This document shows positions 8,363 to 16,794 of a DNA stretch of 64,000 nucleotides, piece after piece. The notes beneath the pieces are model-generated. The model saw only the letters and a program-made list of their open reading frames with translations. It made no database searches and was not told where the DNA came from. Every line of letters starts with the position of its first letter. Position 1 is the stretch's first letter. The stretch is from Pseudomonas sp. BGr12 (lineage in GTDB: Bacteria > Pseudomonadota > Gammaproteobacteria > Pseudomonadales > Pseudomonadaceae). The stretch is from positions 124,001 to 188,000 of the forward strand of contig NZ_JALRNF010000002.1 of the NCBI RefSeq assembly GCF_030272895.1, written 5' to 3'. The translations under genes were made by a program, and so were the position numbers.

Positions 8363-9619
8363 TCAAGGGCCGGGCGTGTCGTCCAGGCACATCAGGGTGT
8401 CGATGCGCGCCGGGCTGAACGGCGGGCGCGGCGCCGAAGGCTGCCAGCCGAACAGGTGGCGGGTGGCCGCACCGCACACCCGACCCTGGCAGGCGCCCAT
8501 GCCGCAGCGGCTGGCGAGCTTGGCCTGGCGCCAGTCGCTGAAGCCTGTGAGGGCGGCATAAGGGACGTCTTCGCAGCGACACACCAGGGTATCGGCCGTT
8601 GCCAGCGACTTGAGCGCAGGATTCAGGGCGAAGGCCTTGTTCAGGGCGTCGGCAAAACCATGCCAGCGCTCGCGACGACGGAACAGTTGCTGGGCCGCCT
8701 GGCGATTGCCGACCGCTGCGAGACCTGCGATGGCGCCTTCGACCAAGGCCCGTTCGCTGCCACCAAAGCCGGTGCATTCGCCCGCCGCGTAGACGCCCGG
8801 CAGGGTCGTTTCCTGCCAGCTGTTCACGGCAATCGCGTCCTGGGCCACGGCGCAGCCCAGGGCCTGGCCCAGCTGGATATTGGGGATCAGGCCGAAGCCG
8901 CAGGCCAGCCGGTCACAGGCCATTTCCACGACCTTGCCGTTCTGCATCAGGCGCACGCCCTCCAGGCGATCGCTGCCCAGGGCGGCGAGCACATGGCTGG
9001 CGCTGCGGTACTGGCGGTCGAACAGGCTGAAGGACTGCAGCAGTTTGTACGGCCAGCGTGGCAACTGCGCAGCGAAGCCGGCGACGGCGGTTGTCGACGC
9101 CTGTTCGGCGATGCGCAGCACCCTGGCGCCGTTGTCCCGGGCGGTGGCGGCGCTGGCCAGCAGCAAGGGCCCGCTGCCGGCGATGACGATACGCTGGTCG
9201 CGCACCGCCAGGCCGGCCTTGATCAGCGCCTGCAAGCCACCGGCCCCGGTCACCCCGGGCAGGGTCCAGCCGGGGAAGGGCAGCAGCAGTTCGCGGGCGC
9301 CGGTGCAGAGGATCAGCCGGTCGTAACGGATCTGCCAGCCTCGCTCGGGGTCTTCCACCAGCAGGGTGTCGGGGCCGGACTGGGCGATCACCCGGGTGGC
9401 GCTGTAGTAACGCACATTGGCGCAGGCGAGCACCTGCTCGCGCAGTTGCCGTGCCTGGGCGGGGACCTTGGCCTGGGGGCCGTCGCGCCAGATCTGCCCG
9501 CCGGGCAGCGGGTTGTCGTCGAGCAGCACGATGCGTTCGGCACGGGGGGCGGCGGCCAGTGCCGCGGCCAGGCCGGCGGGGCCGGCACCGATGATCAGCA
9601 GGTTGGCGTGTTCGTTCAT
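8363..9619 (-). CDS. lhpF: D-hydroxyproline dehydrogenase, alpha subunit (FAD/[2Fe-2S]-type pyridine nucleotide-disulfide oxidoreductase)
   Basis: This 418-residue flavoprotein resembles HcnB/OoxA-type alpha subunits. It has an N-terminal dinucleotide-binding motif (IIGAGPAGLAAAL, 8-20) and a second nucleotide-binding motif near VIAGSGPLLLA. Its C-terminal cysteine-rich region (CRCEDV ... CGMGACQGRVCG) resembles the BFD-like [2Fe-2S] module. With the small ferredoxin-like subunit and the LhpB flavoprotein it makes the hetero-oligomeric dehydrogenase that oxidises D-hydroxyproline and passes electrons to the respiratory chain. Start at 9619 overlaps the upstream gene by 4 bases (ATGA); a longer reading would merely repeat the neighbour's sequence in another frame. 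Confidence 0.85.
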   Translation of the reverse strand: MNEHANLLIIGAGPAGLAAALAAAPRAERIVLLDDNPLPGGQIWRDGPQAKVPAQARQLREQVLACANVRYYSATRVIAQSGPDTLLVEDPERGWQIRYDRLILCTGARELLLPFPGWTLPGVTGAGGLQALIKAGLAVRDQRIVIAGSGPLLLASAATARDNGARVLRIAEQASTTAVAGFAAQLPRWPYKLLQSFSLFDRQYRSASHVLAALGSDRLEGVRLMQNGKVVEMACDRLACGFGLIPNIQLGQALGCAVAQDAIAVNSWQETTLPGVYAAGECTGFGGSERALVEGAIAGLAAVGNRQAAQQLFRRRERWHGFADALNKAFALNPALKSLATADTLVCRCEDVPYAALTGFSDWRQAKLASRCGMGACQGRVCGAATRHLFGWQPSAPRPPFSPARIDTLMCLDDTPGP

Positions 9620-9852
9620 GCGCGGGTCTCCACCTGCATGCCGTCGCGGCACAGGGTCTGGCAGGCCAGGCGCCGGCGACCGTCGATGGTCACCCGGCAC
9701 TCCTGGCAGATGCCCATGCCGCACAGCGGCGCGCGACGTTGCCCGCTCACCGAGGTCCGCGAGCAGCCGTCGCTGCCGAGCGCCAGCGCTGCGGCCACGC
9801 TGGTGCCGTCGGCTACCCGCAGCGGGCGGCCATCGAGTGTCAGGTCAGGCAT
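9616..9852 (-). CDS. lhpE: D-hydroxyproline dehydrogenase, small [2Fe-2S] subunit
   Basis: This 78-residue ferredoxin-like protein has four cysteines at 44, 49, 52 and 64 (C-x4-C-x2-C-x11-C), the plant-type [2Fe-2S] pattern also found in HcnA and the SoxA-type gamma subunits. The ATG at 9852 (MPDLTLDG) is chosen instead of an upstream TTG because it gives the same 8-base overlap with the preceding gene as seen elsewhere in this locus. It should relay electrons between the two flavoprotein subunits. Confidence 0.85.
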   Translation of the reverse strand: MPDLTLDGRPLRVADGTSVAAALALGSDGCSRTSVSGQRRAPLCGMGICQECRVTIDGRRRLACQTLCRDGMQVETRA

Positions 9853-10960
9853 GGGCGAGTGCTCCGGCAAAGCGTTCTGGCAGGTAGGGGCGGGCCGCCA
9901 GGGGCGGCGTTTCGTTGAACAGTTGCGCGGTCAGCAGGTCGGCCGTGGCCGGGGCGGTGGTGACGCCCAGGCCCTCATGACCCACCGCAAGCCACAGGCC
10001 CTCCTGCTGCGGATGGCGGCCCACCAGGGGCAGGCCGTCGGGGCTGGCGGCGCGAAAGCCGGTCCAGGCGCGGATACCGTTCAGCTGCGCCAGGCCCGGC
10101 ATGTATTCGGTGGCGCGTTTGAGCATACGCGCGAGCATCCAGCCTTCCACGGCAGGGTCGGTGGTGCCGAACTGGCGCGAAGCGCCGATGAACAGCTGGC
10201 CGGTCGGGCGCGGCTGGATGTTGCAGGCGGTGGACGGGCCGCTGGCGTTATGGGCACTGGTCACATAGCCCAGTTCCACCAAGGTGTGGGTCACGGTGCC
10301 GGGGTAACGGTCGGTGATCAGCAGGTGGCCTTTCTTCGGTTCGATGGGCAACTCCGGGCACAGGTCGGTGGCCTGGATGCCGTTGGCCAGCACCACGGCA
10401 TCGGCGCTCAGCCACTGGCCGTCGTCCAGGCGCACGCGCTTGCCCTGTACCGCGTTGACCCGCGCCCGGCGTTGCTCGATGCCTGCTGTTTGCAGCATCC
10501 AGCGGGCGGTAGCCGGGGCGTAGAGGATGCCGTCGCCGTTGATCAGCAGGCCGCCTTCGAGGCCCTCGCGCAAGGCCGGTTCGCGCTGGCGCAGGGCTCG
10601 CCCTGCGACCAGCTCGCAGGCCACGCCGCGGGCTTGCAGCACGCTGAATTTGTGCTCGGCCACGGCCATCTCTTCGGCATTGGCCGCCAGCCACAGGGTG
10701 CCGTTGCTGCGGTAGGCACAGTCCTCGGGTAGTCGGGGCGCCAATTCGCGCCAGCGTTGCAGCGAGTGCTGGCTGAGCGCCAGCTCCGCCGCATTGTCGT
10801 CGAGCACCAGCAAGTGGCCCATGCCGGCGGCGGTGGCGCCGTGCAGCCCGGCGTCCAGCACCAGCACGCGCAGGCCACGGGCGGCCAGCGACTGCGCGCA
10901 GGCCGCACCGATGATCCCGGCGCCGATCACGATCACATCGGCTACGGCGCCAGCGCTCAC
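9845..10960 (-). CDS. lhpB: D-hydroxyproline dehydrogenase, beta subunit (DAO-family flavoprotein)
   Basis: This 371-residue FAD-dependent protein of the glycine oxidase/D-amino acid oxidase fold carries [17 protein letters not shown] (10-26) and a C-terminal FAD-closing region ([17 protein letters not shown]). It is expected to hold the active site that oxidises cis-4-hydroxy-D-proline, made by the epimerase, to 1-pyrroline-4-hydroxy-2-carboxylate. The gene starts within the last 4 bases of the epimerase gene (ATGA) and overlaps the small-subunit gene, so the four gene products are translationally coupled. Confidence 0.88.
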   Translation of the reverse strand: MSAGAVADVIVIGAGIIGAACAQSLAARGLRVLVLDAGLHGATAAGMGHLLVLDDNAAELALSQHSLQRWRELAPRLPEDCAYRSNGTLWLAANAEEMAVAEHKFSVLQARGVACELVAGRALRQREPALREGLEGGLLINGDGILYAPATARWMLQTAGIEQRRARVNAVQGKRVRLDDGQWLSADAVVLANGIQATDLCPELPIEPKKGHLLITDRYPGTVTHTLVELGYVTSAHNASGPSTACNIQPRPTGQLFIGASRQFGTTDPAVEGWMLARMLKRATEYMPGLAQLNGIRAWTGFRAASPDGLPLVGRHPQQEGLWLAVGHEGLGVTTAPATADLLTAQLFNETPPLAARPYLPERFAGALAHA

Positions 10961-11889
10961 GGGTGGATGCCCCAGGCGAAGGGGTCGTCTTGTTCAATGA
11001 TCAGCGTGGCTTCGGCGCTGATATGGGCACGGCCGCGAATGGTCGGCACGATGCGTTCGCCAGAGGCCTCGTACGAGCCTTCGAACAGGCTGCCGATGAC
11101 ACTGGCCTGGCGCCAGACCTGCCCCGCTTGCAGCGTGCCGTCGGCCGCCAGGCAGGCGAGCTTGGCGCTGGTGCCGGTGCCGCAGGGCGAGCGGTCGTAG
11201 GCCTTGCCCGGGCAGAGAACGAAGTTGCGGCTGTCGGCGTCGGGGTCGTCTGCGAACAGTTCGATATGGTCGATCAGGCCGCCGTCCTCACCGCGGATGC
11301 CCTGGTGTTCCAGGGCTTGTTGCACGGCGTAGGTGTAGGCGGTCAGTGCCTCGATATTGTCGCCGGCGACCTGCAGGCCGTGGTCGGCGATCAGGAAGAA
11401 CCAGTTGCCGCCCCAGGCCACATCGCCGACCACGCGGCCGATGCCCGGCACCTCTAGCGTCAGGTCCTTGCGGTAGCGGTAGGCGGGTACGTTGCGCACG
11501 CTGACCGAGTGGTCGTCGTGCAGGGTCGCCTGCACCGTGCCCACCGGGGTTTCGATGCGGTGCACGCCCGGCCCGATCCGGCCCAGGTGCGTCAGCGATA
11601 CCACCAGGCCGATGGTGCCGTGGCCGCACATGCCCAGGTAGCCGGTGTTGTTGAAGAAGATCACCCCGGCACAGGCGCTGGGGTCTACCGGTTCGCACAG
11701 CAGGGCGCCGACCAGCACATCGCTGCCGCGAGGTTCGAGCATGCAGGCGCTGCGCCATTGATCGTGCTGCTCGGCAAGGCGCTGGCGGCGTTCGGCCATG
11801 CTGCCGGTGCCCAGGTCAGGGAAGCCGTCGGTGACCAGGCGGGTGGGTTCGCCGCCGGTGTGGGAGTCGATCACGGTAATGCGTTTCAT
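10957..11889 (-). CDS. lhpA: 4-hydroxyproline 2-epimerase
   Basis: This 310-residue Cys/Cys member of the proline racemase superfamily has catalytic cysteines Cys88 in MCGHGTIG and Cys236 in [11 protein letters not shown]. These positions are equal to those known for the P. aeruginosa enzyme. It interconverts trans-4-hydroxy-L-proline and cis-4-hydroxy-D-proline, the first step of the pathway. The ATG at 11889 ([15 protein letters not shown]) matches the family N-terminus; the longer frame upstream has no family similarity. It is the first gene of the four-gene epimerase-dehydrogenase operon. No TCGTATACGA site is seen before it, so it is probably controlled differently from the transporter unit. 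Confidence 0.92.
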   Translation of the reverse strand: MKRITVIDSHTGGEPTRLVTDGFPDLGTGSMAERRQRLAEQHDQWRSACMLEPRGSDVLVGALLCEPVDPSACAGVIFFNNTGYLGMCGHGTIGLVVSLTHLGRIGPGVHRIETPVGTVQATLHDDHSVSVRNVPAYRYRKDLTLEVPGIGRVVGDVAWGGNWFFLIADHGLQVAGDNIEALTAYTYAVQQALEHQGIRGEDGGLIDHIELFADDPDADSRNFVLCPGKAYDRSPCGTGTSAKLACLAADGTLQAGQVWRQASVIGSLFEGSYEASGERIVPTIRGRAHISAEATLIIEQDDPFAWGIHP

Positions 11890-11994
11890 GGGGAGGCCGC
11901 GTCCGTTCTGGGAGGTGAAGGACAGGGTGGCGTGTTCCCAGGGGTGCCGGCTTGATGCCTTTACGTTATGGCAACGACGAAATCGGCACAGGGG

Positions 11995-12041
11995 GTTGCG
12001 ACTGCTGCGCAGTCGATCGCCGGCTTCGCCAGCTCCCACAG
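11995..12041. repeat. 47-base dispersed repeat, copy 1
   Basis: This segment (beginning GTTGCGACTGCTGCGCAGTC) is repeated in reverse complement at 37812-37858 with 2 mismatches in 47. Its right part (GGCTTCGCCAGC.CCCACAG) also matches the diverged REP unit at 2641-2665. It lies between the epimerase gene and the GntR gene and seems to belong to a REP-related family distinct from the common type. Confidence 0.75.
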
Positions 12042-12079
12042 GGACCGATGGCTCCTACGCGGGCTGGTGGCAGTGCCGC

Positions 12080-12751
12080 TCACCTGGTTTGCGGCAGGTG
12101 CTCGAACAGGGTCTTGCAGACGCCAGCGATATGCTCGTCGAGCAAGGTCACCGCACGCTCGACATCCTTGGCCCGGCAGGCATCGAGGATTTCGCGATGT
12201 TCGTGATCGGCGCGTTCCTTGCCCGCCGACAGGCTCATCTGCATCCGCAGGTAACGCTCCAGCTTGTCGTTCACCGAGCGGATCATATTGACCAGGAACG
12301 GCCGCTGCGCCGGCTCGTACAGGCAGGCATGCAGCTCCCAGTTGAGCTCGGCCCAGCGCCCGACGTCGTTCTCGCCGACGAACTCCTGGCAGATCCGCTC
12401 GGCGCGGGCGAAGGTCTCCTCGGTCATGTTCGGAATGGCCAGGCGCAGCGCCTTGTCTTCGAGCAGCATGCGTACCTCGAACATCTGCGCCAGCTCCGGT
12501 TCCGACATGCGCGTGACCATCGCCCCGCGGTTGCGCTGGAACATCACCAGGCCTTCGGCTTCCAGGCGCTTGAGCGCCTCGCGCACGGGGATCTTGCTGA
12601 CGTTGAACTGGCGGGCGATGTCGTCCTGGCGGATCGGCTCGTCTTCGGCGAAATGCCCGGCAATGATCGCATCACGCAGGTGGCGGGTGATGATTTCCGA
12701 AGTCGAAGGCGTATTGCCCAGGTCCGGGGCGTTGAGGCGGGGTACGGTCAC
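12080..12751 (-). CDS. GntR-family (FadR-type) regulator of the hydroxyproline locus
   Basis: This protein of about 223 residues has an N-terminal winged helix-turn-helix (around DDIARQFNVSKIPVREALKRLEAEGLV) and an FCD ligand-binding domain with metal-type His residues (NWELHACLY, HREI, EHI). The GTG at 12751 is favoured as start: the ATG at 12823 would place the gene across the operator-like site at 12780-12793 and add a segment without family character. The site then lies about 30 bases upstream, fitting autorepression. It probably represses the binding-protein and deaminase units, which carry the same core palindrome. The ligand is unknown; a pathway intermediate is likely. Confidence 0.82.
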   Translation of the reverse strand: MTVPRLNAPDLGNTPSTSEIITRHLRDAIIAGHFAEDEPIRQDDIARQFNVSKIPVREALKRLEAEGLVMFQRNRGAMVTRMSEPELAQMFEVRMLLEDKALRLAIPNMTEETFARAERICQEFVGENDVGRWAELNWELHACLYEPAQRPFLVNMIRSVNDKLERYLRMQMSLSAGKERADHEHREILDACRAKDVERAVTLLDEHIAGVCKTLFEHLPQTR

Positions 12752-12779
12752 GGTGGCATCGTCCGAAGCTATTTTTGGA

Positions 12780-12793
12780 TATGGTATACGAAT
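12780..12793. promoter_or_regulatory. Operator-like site before the GntR gene
   Basis: TATGGTATACGAAT has a GTATAC centre. Its right half equals the TCGTATACGA sites of the hydroxyproline units, while its left half equals the ATGGTATACCAT site of the neighbouring operon at 18284. It is consistent with autoregulation and possibly with crosstalk between the two GntR proteins. Confidence 0.55.
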
Positions 12794-12881
12794 TTTACCG
12801 ATCCTGGCGCCACATATGCCCAAAGGCTGGTTTCAGGAGAGAGTTTGCCTGCGCGAAGCCGCTGCCGCCAGGCGGTAATCG

Positions 12882-12951
12882 GTAGGAGCGGGCTTGCCCC
12901 GCGATGCGATGGGGCTGACAACCCGCAATCGCGGGGCAAGCCCGCTCCCAC
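12882..12951. repeat. REP pair, head to head
   Basis: Two nearly perfect inverted copies of the P. putida-type REP (12882-12905 and 12928-12951) lie between the Nudix gene and the GntR gene. They would form a stable stem-loop and may end or insulate transcription. Confidence 0.9.
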
Positions 12952-12999
12952 CGATCGCAGGGCTACACGGCGAGGTAATCGAATCACAGCCGAACAGGG

Positions 13000-13563
13000 T
13001 TAGCGGATGAAATGCACCTTGCCGCTGTCGTCGTTGCCCATGTAGATGCCGTAGACGCCAGCCTGGCGCTCTTCGATGTAGCGTTCGAGAATCTGCCGGA
13101 TCGCCGGGTAGTAGATCTCGTCCCAGGGGATCTCCTCGGGGGCGAAGAAGCGGTAGTCGAGGGTTTCCGGGCCGTACTGGCCGGTGACTTCCAGGGCGAT
13201 GGCGCGGAAGATGATGTACACCTCGCTGATCTTCGGCACGCTGAAGATCGAGTAGGGCGAGATGATTTCGGCGCGTACGCCGCTTTCTTCCCAGACTTCG
13301 CGCAGGGCCGCCTCTTCGGTGGTCTCGCCGGCCTCCATGAAGCCGGCCGGCAGGGTCCAGGTGCCGGGGCGCGGCGGGATGGCGCGCTGGCACAACAGGT
13401 ACTTGCCGTCCTGCTCGATGATGCAGCCGGCAATCAGCTTGGGGTTCACATAGTGGATGTAGCCACAGGCGCTGCACAGCAGGCGCTCGTGGGTGTCGCC
13501 GGCGGGCCGTCCCTGGTGCAGCGCGGCAGTGCATTGCGGGCAGTAGCGAGGGACGGCGGGCAT
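13000..13563 (-). CDS. Nudix hydrolase with N-terminal zinc ribbon
   Basis: This 187-residue protein has a zinc-ribbon (Cys8, Cys11, Cys30, Cys33), as in NudC/NADH pyrophosphatases, followed by a complete Nudix box at 74-96 (G-x5-E-x7-REVWEESG). It should hydrolyse a nucleoside diphosphate linked to another moiety; the substrate cannot be deduced. The gene starts 2 bases after the stop of the GntR gene at 13566-14321, so it is the last member of that operon. Its role there is not obvious: it may be a housekeeping Nudix enzyme carried along, or it may act on an ADP-linked cofactor such as NAD(H) or FAD. Confidence 0.9.
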   Translation of the reverse strand: MPAVPRYCPQCTAALHQGRPAGDTHERLLCSACGYIHYVNPKLIAGCIIEQDGKYLLCQRAIPPRPGTWTLPAGFMEAGETTEEAALREVWEESGVRAEIISPYSIFSVPKISEVYIIFRAIALEVTGQYGPETLDYRFFAPEEIPWDEIYYPAIRQILERYIEERQAGVYGIYMGNDDSGKVHFIR

Positions 13564-13565
13564 GA

Positions 13566-14321
13566 TCAGCGACCTATGCGGGGTTCTTTGAGAACGATGG
13601 GCGTGGCGATGTCACGCACCTTGCTGGTGTCGTCGTGCTTCTGGCGCAGGTAGTCCAGGGCTACCTTGGCCGCGGCACGCACATGGTCGACCGAAGCCTG
13701 GTGGGCGGCCAGCGGGTCGCCGCTCTTGATCGCGGCGACGATTTTTTCCATTTCCAGGTTGCTCGCCCCACGGCGGTTCTCCTGGGACACGGAGGTTGCG
13801 CGCAGGTAGCTGATGCGTGCCTGCAACTGGCGCAGCTGGGTAGCGGCGACATGGTTGCCGGAGCCTTCGAGCAGCACGTCGTAGAAGCCTTGCACCGAGT
13901 CGAGCACCTGTTGCAGCTCGCCTTCTTCAAGCGCCTTGCGGTTCACCTCCAGGGCCTTTTCCAGGGCGCGGATGTCCTTGGCCTTGGCGTTGAGGGTGAA
14001 CAGTTGCACGATCAGGCCTTCGAGCACGCAGCGCAGCTCGTAGATGTCGCGGGCGTCTTCCAGGGTGATGATGGCCACGCGCGGGCCCTTGGCGTCGGCG
14101 AATTCCACCAGGCCCTCGGACTCCAGGTGACGCAGCGCTTCACGCACCGAGGTGCGGCTCACGCCGAGGCGGTCGCACAGGTCGCGCTCGACCAGGCGGT
14201 CGCCGGGCAGCAGCTGGAAGCTCATGATCGCCCCGCGCAGTTTGTCGAGCACGATTTCGCGCAGGGTTACAGGGTTGCGGTTGACCTTGAAGCTGTCGTC
14301 GAGGGGCTGGCGTTTCATCAT
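13566..14321 (-). CDS. GntR-family (FadR-type) regulator of the AA_synth-hydrolase operon
   Basis: This 251-residue regulator has a winged helix (around LCDRLGVSRTSVREALRHLE) and an FCD domain in the C-terminal two thirds. The start is one of two adjacent ATGs at 14321 and 14318. It lies 41 bases downstream of the carboxymuconolactone-decarboxylase-like gene and directly before the Nudix gene. It probably binds the perfect palindrome ATGGTATACCAT at 18284-18295, before the first gene of the operon, so it would regulate its own synthesis. The ligand is unknown. Confidence 0.85.
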   Translation of the reverse strand: MMKRQPLDDSFKVNRNPVTLREIVLDKLRGAIMSFQLLPGDRLVERDLCDRLGVSRTSVREALRHLESEGLVEFADAKGPRVAIITLEDARDIYELRCVLEGLIVQLFTLNAKAKDIRALEKALEVNRKALEEGELQQVLDSVQGFYDVLLEGSGNHVAATQLRQLQARISYLRATSVSQENRRGASNLEMEKIVAAIKSGDPLAAHQASVDHVRAAAKVALDYLRQKHDDTSKVRDIATPIVLKEPRIGR

Positions 14322-14362
14322 CGGTGCTCTGCAGAGGGCTGTAGCAGTTGAACAGCCCGTCG

Positions 14363-14752
14363 TTATCGGGTGGGCTCCGAGTCGGCCTCGGCGAAGGCTT
14401 CGCGGGCCAGCCGGAAACTGTCCACGGCTGCGGGCACACCGCAATAGATACCGACTTGAAGCAGGATTTCGCGTATTTGCTCACGACTCAGACCGTTACG
14501 CAAGGCGCCGCGTATGTGCAGCTTGAGTTCGTGGGGGCGATTGAGCGCAGAAATCATTGCCAGGTTGATCATGCTGCGCTCCTTGAGCGACAGGCCTTCG
14601 CGGCCCCAGACATGCCCCCAGCAGTATTCGGTGACCAGCTCCTGCAAGGGGCGGGTGAAGTCGTCGGCGTTCTCGATCGATTTGTTGACGTAGTCCTGGC
14701 CCAGCACCTGGGTGCGGATCTCAAGGCCTTTCTGGTACTTCTCGTTGCTCAT
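14363..14752 (-). CDS. Carboxymuconolactone decarboxylase-family protein (PcaC-like)
   Basis: This 129-residue protein has the size and pattern of PcaC: an N-terminal KGLEIRTQVLG segment, then WGREGLSLKERSMINLAMISA and LHIRGALRNGLSREQIREILL, which are the family's helical core. True PcaC decarboxylates gamma-carboxymuconolactone in protocatechuate breakdown. There are no other pca genes nearby, so it more likely acts on a related lactone or beta-keto acid in this operon's pathway. No CxxC motif is present, so it is not an AhpD-like reductase. Confidence 0.85.
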   Translation of the reverse strand: MSNEKYQKGLEIRTQVLGQDYVNKSIENADDFTRPLQELVTEYCWGHVWGREGLSLKERSMINLAMISALNRPHELKLHIRGALRNGLSREQIREILLQVGIYCGVPAAVDSFRLAREAFAEADSEPTR

Positions 14753-14814
14753 GATCAGCTCCGAAAAAACGGGGGCCGCAACCGAGGTGTGGCGCGCGGC
14801 CCCCAAAAGGGAAA

Positions 14815-15300
14815 TCAGGCCAGCGGCGGCAGGGCGCCGAGCTTGCCCTTGTGGTAGATCATCGGCGTGGCCGGCTGCTCGGGCAGGATCAGGTTCTTCA
14901 CCGCGCCGACGATGATGGCGTGATCGCCACCGTCGTACTCGCGCCACAGCTCGCATTCGATGATCGCCGTGGCATTGCCCAGCAGCGGGTTGCCCAGTGC
15001 GCTCAGCTGCCAGTCGATGCCTTTGGCCTTGTCCTTGCCCTTGCCAGCGAAGGCATAGGCCTCGGCGGTTTGCCCTGCGGCCAGCAGGTGAATGGCGAAC
15101 TGCTTGCTGTCACGCAGCACCGGGTAGGTGTCGGAGGCGTAGTTGGGGCAGAACAGCACCAGCGCCGGGTCGATCGACAGCGCGCTGAAGGCGCTGGCGG
15201 TGATGCCGACGATGGCCCCGTCGGCGTCCAGGGTGGTGACCACCGTGACGCCGGACGGGAAGGAGCCCATCACGTCTTTGTAAATGCCGGGTTCGATCAT
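14815..15300 (-). CDS. Flavin reductase-like FMN-binding protein
   Basis: This 161-residue protein is of the HpaC/RutF flavin-reductase family, with FPSGVTVVTTLDADG, GITASAFSALSIDPALVLFC and FAIHLLAAGQ being typical. Such proteins use NAD(P)H to reduce free FMN or FAD for a two-component monooxygenase. No monooxygenase gene is present in this operon or anywhere in the window, so either its partner is encoded elsewhere or the protein has another role. It follows the aldehyde dehydrogenase gene with a 12-base gap. Confidence 0.88.
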   Translation of the reverse strand: MIEPGIYKDVMGSFPSGVTVVTTLDADGAIVGITASAFSALSIDPALVLFCPNYASDTYPVLRDSKQFAIHLLAAGQTAEAYAFAGKGKDKAKGIDWQLSALGNPLLGNATAIIECELWREYDGGDHAIIVGAVKNLILPEQPATPMIYHKGKLGALPPLA

Positions 15301-15312
15301 GACGCAGGTCTC

Positions 15313-16794
15313 CTAACGCATGACAAAGGGGTCGGGCATCGGCGCGGTCGAGAGGTTGATCCACACCGTCTTGAGTTCGGTGTAGGCCAGTACCGAGTCG
15401 ATGCCGCTCTCGCGCCCGTAGCCACTGTTCTTGAAGCCGCCGATCGGCGCCATGGCCGAGACCGCGCGGTAGGTGTTGACCCAGATGATCCCCGAGCGCA
15501 CGTCGCGGGCCAGGCGGTGGGCACGGCCCAGGTCGCGGGTCCAGATGCCGGCGGCGAGGCCGAACTGCGAGTCGTTGGCCATGGCCAGGGCTTCTTCCTC
15601 GGTCTTGAAGCGGATCACCGCCGCCACCGGGCCGAAGACTTCTTCCTGCATGATCTTCATCGAGTTGCTGTCGCATTCGAACAGGGTCGGCTCGTAGTAC
15701 CAGCCGTCGCTGTCGACCTCGGCGCGCTTGCCGCCCAGGCGCAGGGTGGCGCCTTCGGCCTTGGCCGCGGCCACCAGGCCTTCGACCACGGCCAGTTGCT
15801 GGGCGGTGGCCATGGGACCCATTTCGCTGCTGTCGTCCTGGGGGTTGCCGATCTTGATGCGTTTGGCCCGCTCGACCAGACGCTCGACGAATTCATCGTA
15901 GATCTCGTCCTGCACCAGCAGGCGCGAGCCGGCCACGCAGCTCTGCCCGGAGGCGGCATAGATGCCGGCCACCGCGCCGTTGATGGCGCTGTCGAGGTCG
16001 GCGTCGGCGAAGATGATGTTCGGCGACTTGCCACCCAGCTCCAGCGACAGCTTGGCGAAGTTCTCGGCGCTGCTGCGCACCACATGGCGGGCGGTGGCGG
16101 CGCCGCCGGTGAAGGCGATCTTGCGCACCAGCGGGTGACGGGTCAGGGCTGCGCCGGTGCTCGGGCCGTAGCCTGTGACGACGTTGACCACGCCCGGCGG
16201 GAAGCCGGCTTCCAGGGCCAGGCGCGCCAGCTCCAGGATGGTCGCCGAGGCGTGCTCGGACGGCTTGAGCACGATGGTGTTGCCGGCGGCGAGGGCCGGC
16301 GCCAACTTGATCGCGGTCAGGTACAGCGGGCTGTTCCAGGGAATGATCCCGGCGACCACGCCGATCGGCTCGTGCACGGTGTAGGCGAACAGGTCGGGCT
16401 TGTCCAGCGGCAGGGTGCCGCCTTCGAGCTTGTCGGCCAGGCCCGCGGTGTAGTGGAAGAACTCCGGCAGGTAGCCGACCTGGCCGCGGGTTTCGCGGAT
16501 CAGCTTGCCGTTGTCGCGGCTTTCCAGCTGGGCCAGGTGTTCCTTGTTGGCGCTGATCAGATCACCCAGGCGGCGCAGCAACTTGCCCCGGGCGGTGGCG
16601 GTCAGGCCACGCCAGGCCGGGTTGTCGAAGGCGGTTTGCGCCGCCTGCACGGCGCGCTCGACATCCGCTTGATCGGCATCGGGCAATTGCGCCCAGGCCT
16701 GCGCGGTGGACGGGTCGAGGCTGTCGAAGGTCTTGCCGCTCTGGGCATCGAGCCACTGGCCGTCGATGCACATCTGAAATCGTACGAGAGTCAT
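15313..16794 (-). CDS. NAD(P)-dependent aldehyde dehydrogenase
   Basis: This 493-residue member of the ALDH superfamily has PWNSP (Asn154), the general base Glu252 in LELGGKSP and the nucleophile Cys286 in GQSCVAGS. It resembles the betaine aldehyde/semialdehyde branch. The start at 16794 overlaps the upstream hydrolase stop by 4 bases (ATGA); a much longer reading in the same frame would run through the hydrolase gene and is rejected. It should oxidise an aldehyde or semialdehyde intermediate of this operon's pathway to the acid. The substrate is unknown. Confidence 0.92.
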   Translation of the reverse strand: MTLVRFQMCIDGQWLDAQSGKTFDSLDPSTAQAWAQLPDADQADVERAVQAAQTAFDNPAWRGLTATARGKLLRRLGDLISANKEHLAQLESRDNGKLIRETRGQVGYLPEFFHYTAGLADKLEGGTLPLDKPDLFAYTVHEPIGVVAGIIPWNSPLYLTAIKLAPALAAGNTIVLKPSEHASATILELARLALEAGFPPGVVNVVTGYGPSTGAALTRHPLVRKIAFTGGAATARHVVRSSAENFAKLSLELGGKSPNIIFADADLDSAINGAVAGIYAASGQSCVAGSRLLVQDEIYDEFVERLVERAKRIKIGNPQDDSSEMGPMATAQQLAVVEGLVAAAKAEGATLRLGGKRAEVDSDGWYYEPTLFECDSNSMKIMQEEVFGPVAAVIRFKTEEEALAMANDSQFGLAAGIWTRDLGRAHRLARDVRSGIIWVNTYRAVSAMAPIGGFKNSGYGRESGIDSVLAYTELKTVWINLSTAPMPDPFVMR

